From: Biscogniauxia marginata
Taxonomy: Eukaryota; Ascomycota; Sordariomycetes; Xylariales; Xylariaceae
Direction of reading: 5' to 3'
Assembly: GCA_022695795.1 (NCBI GenBank)
Contig: MU404119.1
Coordinates: 62,001-126,000 of the forward strand
DNA length: 64,000 nt
Shown here: positions 1 through 9,602 of the stretch, piece after piece
How the letters are laid out: each line of letters begins with the position of its first letter
Position numbering within the stretch: the stretch's first letter is position 1
Notes under the pieces: generated by a model
The model's input: the letters and a program-made list of their open reading frames with translations, nothing else
What the model was told of the DNA's origin: nothing
The model's database searches: none
Made by a program: the position numbers and the translations under genes

Positions 1-906
1 GAGCATGAAGAAACCCGTGTCCGGGTCAACCCAGTAATAGATGAGGCGGTCGGCATCTCCGTCTAGGGAGCACCATCGATCGCCAGGAGATGGCTTGGGG
101 TTCGGTGGGGCCCGCTGTCTGGTCTTGACGAAGTCGGCACCACAATCAAGGTTCAGAACTTCCGGTCGCAGGACATCGTCGTTGAAGACTTTGACCTCTA
201 GGCCGGTCTTCTGCGCGTCGTGATGCTTGAGCAACTCGCTAAGCTTAGGGCCGCCGACACCATTGGCACAGTCAACCGACAATGTCCCAGTTACTTTTCG
301 GCCACGGAGAGAACGGTAAAATGCCTCAACAAGCTTCTTGTAGTACCCGGTCTCACTGACCTCGCCGTAGGACCCAGGAGTACCGGCGGTATTGATACAG
401 CGGGTCAGGTAGTGAAGCTGGGGTGTCGTGAGGATCTTGTAGTCGATGTATTCGGTATTCGTAGCGGCGAGGGCATCGGAAAGAGCGGTGACGAGGGTTA
501 TGCCCGAGGGGCGGGTGTCTCTGCCAGCAATGACCTTGCCAGGAGACGATAGGTCGACTTTGAGGGTATCGGCGAGCTTGTAGAGGTAGTCAACAAGTTC
601 CTCGTGGCTAGGAGCATTGACTAGGCTCGTAGCATATGATTCCCAATCTTGTTCCAGCATGTCTCCCATAGGATCGACAATCTTGACTCCGTTGTCAACG
701 GCAGGGTTGTGGCTAGCAGTGATCATGACACCGATGGCTTGGCCGTTGAGCTTGCGGCTTCGCAAGGCCGAAAGCAGACCAACTCTAAAGGTAACACCAT
801 CAAGCAGATCGGCGCTCATGCGAAATCCCGCGGTGCCATACTTGTAAACCCTCCCGCCCACGATGTTGTGCTTCTTCGAGGCGGCGATAATAGCGTCCCG
901 GTCCAT
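1..906 (-). CDS. AGM1: Phosphoacetylglucosamine mutase, N-terminal part (gene runs off the left edge)
   Basis: This enzyme converts GlcNAc-6-phosphate to GlcNAc-1-phosphate in the cytosol, the step before UDP-GlcNAc, which feeds chitin, N-glycans and GPI anchors. Reading from the ATG at 906 gives 302 uninterrupted codons to the window edge. The active-site loop TASHNP (phospho-Ser about residue 65) lies in the context GVMITASHNPAVDNG, typical of the AGM1/PCM1 branch of the phosphohexomutases. The metal-binding loop DGDADR is at about residues 281-286, and AGRDTRPS lies between them. Fungal family members are roughly 540-560 residues, so about 55 percent is present; the sugar- and phosphate-binding domains lie beyond base 1. 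No intron is seen in this part. It is divergent from the MUS81 gene, sharing a 550-bp upstream region. Identity is very secure; the 3' end is unknown. Confidence 0.95.
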   Translation of the reverse strand, partial: MDRDAIIAASKKHNIVGGRVYKYGTAGFRMSADLLDGVTFRVGLLSALRSRKLNGQAIGVMITASHNPAVDNGVKIVDPMGDMLEQDWESYATSLVNAPSHEELVDYLYKLADTLKVDLSSPGKVIAGRDTRPSGITLVTALSDALAATNTEYIDYKILTTPQLHYLTRCINTAGTPGSYGEVSETGYYKKLVEAFYRSLRGRKVTGTLSVDCANGVGGPKLSELLKHHDAQKTGLEVKVFNDDVLRPEVLNLDCGADFVKTRQRAPPNPKPSPGDRWCSLDGDADRLIYYWVDPDTGFFML

Positions 907-1459
907 ATTGGCGGTATAAGTCCAGTAGTAGAATTAGCGAGAGGGGGTTTTGGCCCGTTTTCGATGCTACGACAAGTTTATGAGGGAGTGCGATGATAGT
1001 TGTCTTGTTGGGGGTTGACCGATCACCAGTGTTTACTTGGGAATAAATAAGTGAGAGGGCAAGATGGACAGGGCCGGGTTTGCTAGGGTGGACAGAACGA
1101 GATGTTGATGCCCCTCTGCCCCTCTCCGAGAATCAGCCCCGCCAGGGTTTACGAGATGGACCCCTGTCCACAGCAACCCTGTTGGTTATTATTAGCATGC
1201 AGCTAATGCTTATGACAAGGTCTGTTGCAGGGGTTAGTCCATCAGCTCTTTCCACGTGACTTGGCGACAAAGTGTCCACAAGCACGCGTCACACCTTCCG
1301 CGTCTCGGGCGCGTTTGACACTTGGGAAGGTACGCCCAATCGGTACCTTACCTACACTCCTTATTAGCATTCCTGGTCTTCCTCTTTCTCGTCTCCGCAC
1401 CTCGCTTTTCTTCCATCCACTTGCTCCTCTTGCCCCAAGCCCGCAACCCGGACGGGAGA
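907..1459. promoter_or_regulatory. Shared divergent promoter region of AGM1 and MUS81
   Basis: This is a 553-bp space between two divergent start codons. Visible candidate sites are CACGTG at 1253-1258 (E-box type, bHLH target), ACGCGT at 1284-1289 (same core as the yeast MluI cell-cycle box bound by MBF, which drives S-phase genes) and an inverted pair, TGGACAGGG at 1065-1073 and CCCTGTCCA at 1162-1170. Site function is inference from motif identity only. An open frame continues upstream of the chosen MUS81 ATG to a TTG near 1322 but looks like leader sequence. Confidence 0.5.
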
Positions 1460-3217
1460 ATGCCTCTGCCGGGGGACCCTTGTGCTAACCCCCTTCTGCT
1501 TGGGTGGGTCAAAGAATGGGTTGATTTGGCTCGAGAACGGAATTCTAAGGGTCTCATCACATATAAACATGCATACGACGCCCTCAAGGCCTGTCCGGTC
1601 ACCTTCAGCCACCCCTCTCAGCTTCAACAACTGAGAGGGTTTGGTCCCAAATTGTGCGACCGTTTGACCAACCAGCTGCAGAAGCACTGCCAGGAGAATG
1701 GCTTGCCGATGCCTAAGCGGCCAAGGAAATGGCGAATTCCCGGCCTGGCAGATCAGGAAGAGGACGAAGAGGACCTCGAACAAAAACCGGCAAAGAAGCC
1801 TAGGAGAACAAAACCATATGTTCCTACTCTTCGCTCTGGTGCCTATGCTCTGATCATTGCCTTAAGTTCGCTCGAGGAGGGCACTCGCATAGGAATGACC
1901 AAAGCGCGGCTCATCGAAGCTGCACAAAAACATTGTGATACCTCTTTCACGGCCCCGTCTGACCCCACGAAATTTTACACTGCTTGGAATTCCATGAAGA
2001 CCCTGCTTGACAAAGATCTTGTTTATGAACGGGGACGACCTCTGCGAAGATACACCTTGACAGACGAAGGCTGGGAAGTTGCACGGCGCATCCAGCAGAC
2101 TATCGACCCGAATCAACCTAGGCCGGCTCCGCCGCCGAGATTGGAGCCTGAACTCGAGGAGATTGAAGAGATTTCCCCTCGTCCCGCCATCCGGTCCCCT
2201 TCAGTCGACATAGAACCTCAGTCTAGGAAAGAATCGAGCTATGCGAATGTCGTGGCTGATGGAGGCACCTCGTCAAGTAGCTCAACTTTACCAAATTTCA
2301 GACCGATCCGACTTGCTCCGGGATCGTTCACTGTCCATCTTGTGCTGGATGTCCGAGAGGTTCGGGCGAAAACCGACAGAGATTATATGCAGGATGAGCT
2401 TGCCAAAAAGGGCGTCAAACCGATCATGCGCTCGCTCGAGCTTGGCGACGCTTTGTGGGTTGCGAAATGTCACGATCCCCATTTCCTCTCCCGGACTGGT
2501 TCCGAAGGAGATGAGGTCGTGCTAGATTGGATTGTGGAGAGGAAGCGGCTAGATGACTTGATTGGAAGTATCAAGGACGGGCGTTTCCACGAGCAAAAGT
2601 TCCGCCTGAGGAGATCCGGCGTCAAGAACGTCGTCTACATTGTCGAGGAAATAGCCATGGACGCTACTGGTTTTCAGAAATACGAGGAGACTGTGCAATC
2701 TGCCATCGCGTCAACCCAGGTAGTTAACGGCTACTTCCTGAAGAAGACGCAGAAGATGGATGATACGATCCGCTACCTCACGCGGATGACCATGCTATTG
2801 AAGAAACAGTATGAGAGCAAATCCCTGTTCGTCATCCCGACGCAGGTGCTCACGGCTCAGAACTACCTCCCGCTTCTCGAGCACCTCCGACAGAAGGAAA
2901 CCACTTCGGGGCACTATATTAGCTACCCGGCATTCGCATCGATGGCGTCCAAGTCGGACATGATGACCCTCCGGGATCTATACCTTAAGATGCTCATGTG
3001 TACAAAGCAAGTAACTGGGGAGAAGGCGCTCGAGATCCAGAAGCGATGGAAGACGCCGTACGAGTTCGTCAAGGCCTTCGAGCGCTGCGGTGCCGGTGAG
3101 CAGGGCAAGAAGAGGAAGCGAGAGCTGGTTTTCGGGCAGATGGGAGATCTCCTCGGGAGACGAAAGGTCACGAAACCCCTGAGCCACAGGATTGCTGAAG
3201 TATGGGGTGACGCTTAA
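1460..3217 (+). CDS. MUS81: Crossover junction endonuclease MUS81
   Basis: MUS81 is the catalytic subunit of the nuclear structure-specific nuclease (with EME1/Mms4) that cuts nicked Holliday junctions, 3' flaps and stalled forks. The single exon encodes 585 residues. The N-terminus has the family start (ANPLLLGWVKEW, about 9-20) followed by a helix-hairpin-helix region near residues 45-75. A winged-helix-like segment follows (SGAYALIIALSSLEEG onward). The XPF/ERCC4 nuclease domain begins near residue 292 (LVLDVREVR) and carries the catalytic motif VERKRLDD with E360-R361-K362 and D366. A C-terminal HhH region ends near GDA. The start at 1460 is preferred because it is the first ATG and fits the family N-terminus; the frame upstream only offers a TTG. 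The length matches other filamentous fungi. Its promoter contains an MCB-like ACGCGT, consistent with S-phase expression (inference). Confidence 0.95.
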   Translation: MPLPGDPCANPLLLGWVKEWVDLARERNSKGLITYKHAYDALKACPVTFSHPSQLQQLRGFGPKLCDRLTNQLQKHCQENGLPMPKRPRKWRIPGLADQEEDEEDLEQKPAKKPRRTKPYVPTLRSGAYALIIALSSLEEGTRIGMTKARLIEAAQKHCDTSFTAPSDPTKFYTAWNSMKTLLDKDLVYERGRPLRRYTLTDEGWEVARRIQQTIDPNQPRPAPPPRLEPELEEIEEISPRPAIRSPSVDIEPQSRKESSYANVVADGGTSSSSSTLPNFRPIRLAPGSFTVHLVLDVREVRAKTDRDYMQDELAKKGVKPIMRSLELGDALWVAKCHDPHFLSRTGSEGDEVVLDWIVERKRLDDLIGSIKDGRFHEQKFRLRRSGVKNVVYIVEEIAMDATGFQKYEETVQSAIASTQVVNGYFLKKTQKMDDTIRYLTRMTMLLKKQYESKSLFVIPTQVLTAQNYLPLLEHLRQKETTSGHYISYPAFASMASKSDMMTLRDLYLKMLMCTKQVTGEKALEIQKRWKTPYEFVKAFERCGAGEQGKKRKRELVFGQMGDLLGRRKVTKPLSHRIAEVWGDA

Positions 3218-4358
3218 GGCAAGAGTACCTATGCAAAACCTAAGGAAGTAGATGGGCTGTACCACGTACCGAGTGATAATTTTGCTTCTAGTTCGGCCGG
3301 CATAGCTTTATTTGGCAGTGAGAGTCCCAAAAGAGGTGTAATCATGCATATTGATTTCACTTGGCAACTCTCTGGACATTGCCATACTCTACTTCGCTAT
3401 TCATTACATTCTGTGGCACCATGGCGCATGTCTAAAAAAGAGAAAAAAGAAAAGCAGTCAGTTATCGAAAGTACTCTCCATTTCTCCCACGTTTCTCACA
3501 GTCTAAATCAAGCTTGGTAAATACACAAGAACCCACGTATTGTCAACACTCTGGGATAGTCGAGCTTTCGGGACATCACTCATTTGAAGAGCTTGCATCG
3601 CGCAAGCAACTTCATTAGCGGCTAGCATGCGAAGAGTCTCCCTGTCGTTATTCTTAAAATCCCGGGTCTATGTTTGACGAAAACACGCTCGTCAGCTAGA
3701 AATTTGCCGCAATTCGACTTATCACTTCTATTCATCAGTCATAGCATTCGTATGACTACATCTTGCCAGCTACTTAGTCTCCCCGATGACTACATTACTA
3801 GCATTAACCACATCGCAACAAACAATTATCTACCATAAACTTTTAATGACTTTTTAAATATCATCAACCATTTTCGCCAGATTACTTTGCTTGCGTCGTG
3901 GCGTCGTGGCGTCGCAGTACGCTTCCCGATCGAGCAGAAGGTAGCGAACTCGGCGGTCTCCCCTCCATGGCATTGCATTGGGAATAACGTGTCAGAGTTG
4001 CATTACTGTAGTCATTCGTTCGAACGAGCCTCATCGTGTTCCTCACCTCCACTCGTCCCTGGCGAGCTTTGCGGTATATGCAACGATTTAGGCGATTATC
4101 TAGGCCCGATTGCTGTTCGCCTTAGCTTTTTACACGCAGGGTTATATTCGAGACTACCTACTTAACTGCACACCTAATAAATCTCGTGGAGTAGCGTCGG
4201 CTCCGCTAATTTAGGATCTCCGCGTGCGTATAGATAGGTGAGCAGTGCTAAGTCGCGGCCGGCTAATAGTGCATACATGATAAAGAGCATTTCTCTCATT
4301 CTCTGGTCTCTCATTCCCGCAGTGTTACTCCTTACCGCTTCGAGGTCCTATTTCAACC
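3218..4358. other. Intergenic, 1.1 kb, no gene recognised
   Basis: No convincing coding frame, tRNA or rRNA is seen. It holds the MUS81 3' flank and the GH5 upstream region. A short direct repeat of the type GCGTCGTG occurs at about 3894-3915. A 92-codon open frame at 3887-4165 has no recognisable features and is not supported. Confidence 0.5.
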
Positions 4359-5729
4359 ATGAAGTGGTGTCTATTTTTTCTAGCAGCGGCAGGCGCGCTC
4401 GCATCTCCTTACTCTTTGAGGCCCACTGCTGAGAAGCTCTCGCCCGTCACTCGCGAGGGGTCGACATTGTTGGTCGACGGAGAGATATGGAAGGCGGTCG
4501 GGCCCAACATCTACTGGCTTGGTCTGGATGAAAATGTCATTCCGCCGGAGGGACAGCCGTTCTACGAGCCGACAAAAGCCAGCTACCCTACGAAGGAACG
4601 CATCACTGAAGCGATGGCTGTGGTGCAAGCGCTGGGGGGAACTATTATCCGGGCGCATACGTTGGGCGTGAGCACTGGAAATCCACTCAGTGTCATGCCG
4701 GAGCCAGGAGTTGTGAACGAAGATGCCTTCGAGGCTATAGACTGGGCCGTCTACCAAGCAGGTCGGCATGGGATCAGGCTGCTTGTGCCATTAGTAGACA
4801 ACTACGTCAGAACTTTAACCCTGACTTGTCAGGAGAATAATTGGCTTACAGGTCGATAGGACTACTACCACGGAGGCAAATATAACTTCCTACGATGGGC
4901 TGGGTTCGATCTCACGATGGCCAGGGATAGCAACAACCCCCAGATCCAGCAGTTCTATACCAACGTCACAATCGTCGACACATTCAAAGGCTACATCAAG
5001 ACATTACTGGCCCATAGGAATAAGTACAACAACCTGACGTACGCGGAGGATCCGACCATCTTCGCGTACGAGTCGGGGAACGAACTGACCGGGCCGATGT
5101 CGGGCGATATGAACTGCCCCGCCGACTGGGTCAGGGAGATCGCGCAGTTGGTCAAGACGCTGGCCCCCGAAAAGCTGTTTTTCGACGGCACGTACGGGAT
5201 CAATAAGACGCACTTGGACATCGAGGAAGTAGACGTGTTCTCGGACCACTTCTACCCGGTCAGCACGACCAAGCTCCGATCGGACATAGAGGCCGTCGGG
5301 GGCGCCGGCAAGGCCTATTACGCGGGCGAGTACGGTTGGACGGGCCAGTCGGGCGGCGACTTGCTAGAGTCGTTCTTCGCGACCATCGAAGAGAGTGCCG
5401 TGGTATGTGGTGACTCGTTCTGGAGCCTGTTCGGGCACAACGCTCCCGACTGCAGCGTAAGTTATTTATCCCTCGCTCTCTCGTCCATGAAAGATGATTT
5501 CGGGGTGAGTTGGTTCATTTGTTTGTTTATTTATATATATTTTAATTAGACATTCGTCGACCACAACGACGGCTTCACGTTGCAATACGGCAACCCGGAG
5601 AACACGGCGGATACGAACAGCCGGATCCAGCTCATCCGGAAGCACTTCGTTGCCATGAGCCGGAATGTAGAAATAAGCCCGGACGAACCGTTGCCTGCCG
5701 TCCCGTGTCCGGCCCCGACATCGCTGTAG
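4359..5729 (+). CDS. Secreted GH5 mannan endo-1,4-beta-mannosidase-like enzyme
   Basis: Predicted secreted glycoside hydrolase family 5 enzyme acting on beta-mannan or a related beta-glycan. Exons 4359-4805, 4860-5456 and 5550-5729 give 407 residues. Intron 1 (54 bp) has CTGAC as branch and ends GATAG; intron 2 (93 bp) starts GTAAGT and ends ATTAG. A signal peptide is visible at residues 1-16 (hydrophobic core, Ala-Ser cleavage). The general acid/base Glu lies in YESGNEL at about residue 224 and the nucleophile Glu in YAGEYGW at about residue 306. Conserved DNYDYYHGGKYNF supports the first splice join. No carbohydrate-binding module is present. Fungal relatives are usually annotated mannan endo-1,4-beta-mannosidase-like, but the exact GH5 subfamily and substrate are not proven. 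A later donor inside intron 2 (GTGAGT near 5507) is a less likely alternative. Confidence 0.85.
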
Positions 5730-6249
5730 TTAACCTTAGGTAGGCAGGGATAGGGATAATGAGGGTTTTCACAATAAAAAGGGGTTCTTACATAAAGTAC
5801 ATCTGTAATTACCTAGGTAGGTTACAGGGGCAGATATGTATGCGGGTGTGTAATTATCTTAAGTTTATTTGCTAAAACGGTGTTATTTGCCATTAAGGAC
5901 TCGGAGTATTGGAACGGCCCGGACTTGCACTAGCTTTAGTGCATATGACGTTGCGGTGTTCAAATTTAAACTGTCATCCATGCACGGGAAGCCAATCAGC
6001 GAAACTTATGACTGGAGAGGGCAAACCTGTAATTAATATGTACATAAGAAGGTAATTACATGAATAATGCAACAATACGAACCCAGCGGATAGGAGACGA
6101 CACTTTGACAGGTTGCTACGCCGCCCCCGATGCTGGTCTGACAAATTCCTCTCCTTCCGAGCCTAGCTTTCCTGACGCTTCCTATCCTCCAATGCTATCC
6201 CGTGGTACATTCACATAGACGAAGCCCCGTCGTCGCCCATGCAGACAAC
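5730..6249. other. Intergenic, 520 bp
   Basis: 3' flank of the GH5 gene and upstream region of PER1. It includes AT-rich stretches and CCTAGGTAGG-type tetramer sequence near 5808-5822. No gene is seen. Confidence 0.5.
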
Positions 6250-7717
6250 ATGAGAGGGAGACTATCCACAACGACACGGCCGCAGCCATCGCTGTCGCTG
6301 CTCGCCCTCGCTCTCTGCTTGCTGCTATTCGCGAAGACAGCCGAGGCTTCGCTTGGAGACAGGCTGCCAGAATTCCGAGAATGCGTCCAGGTTCGTCACA
6401 CCCACGAGCTCCCGTCGTTAGTCTCTCGACAAGTTGCCATTGGCCCGCCGATTTGAGACATACAGAGATGGACAGGCCCACGGACCAAGAGATAGACAGA
6501 CACATCTTACCCGTGCGCAAGAGAAAAGAGACAGAGAGACAGAAATACTATCACAAAAAGAGACTGACGCGAACCATCCGTGACTACAGGTCTGCATCCG
6601 TGAGAACTGCGATACCGACAACCCTACTCCTATCCGTAAGCCCACCATCACCTCTTCGATAGCACCACTTCGAACCTCTCTGCTCTCTTCCCTTGCCTTG
6701 ACCCAAGACGCACACGCCCACACCGGCCAGCCAGCCAGCCAGCTAACATAAGCAATCCTCGTCCCCCCCCTTCTTCCTCGCAGCCCTCCACCGCCGCCTC
6801 CTCTTCTGGACCTGCCCGCAGGAGTGCGACTACACGTGCCAGCACATCGTCACGCAGCAGCGCGTCGCGGCCGGGCAGCCGGTGACGCAGTTCCACGGCA
6901 AGTGGCCGTTCGCGCGCGTGCTCGGGGTGCAGGAGCCCTTCTCGGTGCTGTTCAGCCTGGGCAACCTGGCGGCGCACCGGCGGGGGCTGGCGCAGGTGCG
7001 CGCGCAGATCCCGGCCTCGTACCCGCTGCGGCGCTACTACGAGCTCTTCGCCCACTTCGGCGTCGCCACCTGGGTCTGCAGCGCCGTCTTCCACACGCGC
7101 GACTTCGCCCTCACCGAGCAGCTCGACTACTTCGCCGCCGGCGCCGGCGTCCTCTACGGCATGTACTACGCCCCAGTGCGCGTCTTCCGCCTCGACCGCC
7201 CCGACCCGCGCCGCCGCGCCGCCCTCCGCCTCTGGTCCCTCGCCTGCGCCGCCCTCTACGCCGCCCACGTCGCCTACCTCAAGCTCTGGCGCTGGAACTA
7301 CACCTACAACATGGCCGCCAACGTCGCCGTCGGCCTGCTGCAGAACTCCCTGTGGACCTGGTTCAGCTTCCAGCGCTGGCGCGAGAGCCGCGAGACCTGG
7401 GCCATCCTGCCCAGCGTCATCGTCGCCTGGGTCTTCTCCGTCATGAGCTTGGAGCTGCTCGACTTCCCGCCCCTGTGGGGGGCCCTCGACGCCCATAGCC
7501 TGTGGCATCTAGGCACCATCGGGCCTACCATTCTGTGGTACAGGTATATATAAACATGCCTTCCCTATAATCTCTATTCCCCCTTTCTTTTCTTTTCTTT
7601 ATCCCAACTTTCACGCTTGTGAGCACCAAAGCTAACAAGGTGGACGACAGGTTCATGGTCAAGGATTCCCAGGATATCATAGCCAGCACGACTAAAACGA
7701 AGGACAGCAAAGCATGA
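6250..7717 (+). CDS. PER1: PER1, GPI-anchor lipid-remodelling phospholipase A2 family protein
   Basis: Per1 (mammalian PGAP3) acts in the ER to remove the sn-2 acyl chain of the GPI lipid during anchor remodelling. Exons 6250-6390, 6590-6635, 6784-7543 and 7651-7717 give 337 residues. An N-terminal signal sequence ends around TAEASLGDR. The family hallmark follows in order: FRECVQ-VCIRENCD (joined over intron 1), LHRRLLFWTCPQECDYTCQHIV, FHGKWPF and QEPFSVLFS. Cys-rich lumenal and multiple membrane segments follow, as expected for this CREST-superfamily member. Introns are 199, 148 and 107 bp; intron 2 contains four CCAG repeats before its branch-like GCTAAC. The third exon is extremely GC-rich at third positions, which produces long false open frames on both strands. 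The start is the first ATG preceding the signal peptide. Confidence 0.93.
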
Positions 7718-9602
7718 AGGGGGTGGCGATGGGAATGGGAGAAAATATTTTAGAATGTGAAGTTTGGGGGGTTATGCCTACATCCGAGTCGACTATTTTA
7801 TCATAATGGGAATGGTCTGGTACTCTGGGCGTCCCGGCAGCATTCGCATTGTATATCCGCATATAATATAACATGGAGGCATCATCATAAACAAGACAGG
7901 CGTTTGAGGTCTGGCACTATTAGGTATGGTCTATAGAATGACTATTCCATGTCATTGATAGAGCTATCTACCTATCTACTTAATAACCATACGAGTCTCG
8001 AATACTATCTGATCCTAGAGAGATCCGTGATGTTAAGATTGGTGTAGCCATGCTGAGCTTTGCTCTTAGAGATAGAATCCCGATCGTCCTCCTCGTAGAT
8101 CAAAATTCCTCCTCCCCGTCAACACGAAAGCCGTAGTTTTCCTATCCATATGTATAGCCAGCACCTACTTATCCCATCCGCCCACCGAACAGCAAATGAT
8201 CACCAGGAACCTAGAGGGACAAGAGAAAATCGAAGTTAGCGGTTTTGTATCCACGCCCAACACGGGCAATCCAAAAAAAAAAATTTTAAGGGACCAAATC
8301 TTTCATCTCCCGAAAATTCTTATATCAGAAACCAAGTTTTATAAGCACTACACATCCCCGCCTCTCCACCGCCAGAGCCCCCAAAAACCCAAGCCAAGTC
8401 TTCCCGCCCGGCAAACCACGGGAAGCACGTGACGATGCACATCGCGGGCCAGGCTCGGAAGACGGCAACGGGTGGGGTCCCGACGATAGTTAGGCCAAGG
8501 GGAGGAGCTGAGGAGGTCGGATAGAAAGAAAGAGAGAGAGAGAGAGAGCAAGAAAAATATCTCCCCCCTCTCTCTTTTCCTCCCCTCCTCCCTTCCCCCT
8601 CTCGCTCCCGGGAATGGTCTCATACGGCTCTTCCTATATTGAGTTGTATGTGGTAGGTTGGACGCCTCTTCGGCGTCGGAGTCATCATTGGAATTTCGGG
8701 AGGGCCACGCAGAGAGGGAGGTTCGCAATGAAACATAGAAGAGAGAAGGAAAAAAAAAAAGGACTTACCCTGCCAGTACGGCAACAGAAGAACGAGAAAT
8801 GTTGTCCGTCTGAGAAAGATCGAGTAGATATATCACCGCTGCCCATGGGCGTTGAGATGAAGGACTGGCTGTGTTCCCTCCAAAATGTGGCAGGCCTCAT
8901 TCAAATTATTCCATCGCGGTTGAAGTTTGTTGAAGTTTGGGGGTTTTTTTTTCCGACGAGCAAAGAAAGAAAAATATACTGCAGGTTCAGCAGCGGGTCC
9001 AGATTTGTCATTGGGCTGTTGACAGCTGCCAAGCTATCATTGGAATTGGGATACCCCTCCAATCCACCAAATCAAGGTAGCAGGGGTGGTAGTTTATGCC
9101 AATGTTGGGTACCAAATTGGACTAACACTTACTAACACCAAACAGCTGCGTATCATGAAGTTGGAACGAGAGAATAGGTGAACGGCAGAAGTGTTCATAT
9201 TGTATTTGGAGGGAAGTTTTCCTCTCAAATGCAGTACGTAACCAAGCTCAAATCCGAGATGACTGTTTCCTCATTTCCAACTGGCTCAAAGCAGACAAGT
9301 CCTTCACCACCACCTCCGATTAAGGCTAGACAGGAACTAGGCCAAATCAAACGCATGCTAACGTGAATAGAAGTGTACACAGGCAAACTGACCACCATCT
9401 GCTTGCACCTAAATCTCTCCGAAGTTTCTCATCCAGAGCAATCTAAGATCAATCCTTCACCGCTTTGCTCCTTTTGTCAACTCATCATCATAACATCATA
9501 AAAGCAGATGCAACCACTCCATCGTCGGGGAGCAAGGGCCCCAGACCTACTGTCTAGGCTCATTGACCCAAGCTCACTTGTAACGAAGACATCACGTCCC
9601 AT
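7718..9602. other. Intergenic, 1.9 kb, between convergent PER1 and the zinc-finger gene
   Basis: 3' flanks of two convergent genes. It contains a (GA)n tract at about 8529-8548, pyrimidine-rich sequence to 8600, and short poly-A tracts. Open frames at 8614-9135 (+) and 8348-8728 (-) overlap each other, lack recognisable domains and are not called. No RNA gene is seen. Confidence 0.5.
8529..8548. repeat. (GA)n microsatellite
   Basis: Uninterrupted GA dinucleotide tract of about ten units, followed by C/T-rich sequence. Simple repeat. Confidence 0.9.

Noticed and set aside
1322..1459. 46-codon N-terminal extension of MUS81 in frame
   Set aside because: It starts with TTG, is hydrophobic and unlike the MUS81 N-terminus; the first ATG at 1460 fits the family.
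6648..7508. Long antisense open frame of about 290 codons opposite PER1 exon 3
   Set aside because: It is a by-product of GC-rich third positions; the PER1 frame carries recognised family motifs and the antisense protein is Gly/Ala/Glu-rich without a domain.
8348..9135. Overlapping plus and minus open frames of 173 and 126 codons
   Set aside because: They lie in low-complexity DNA, overlap each other, show no domain and no splice logic.
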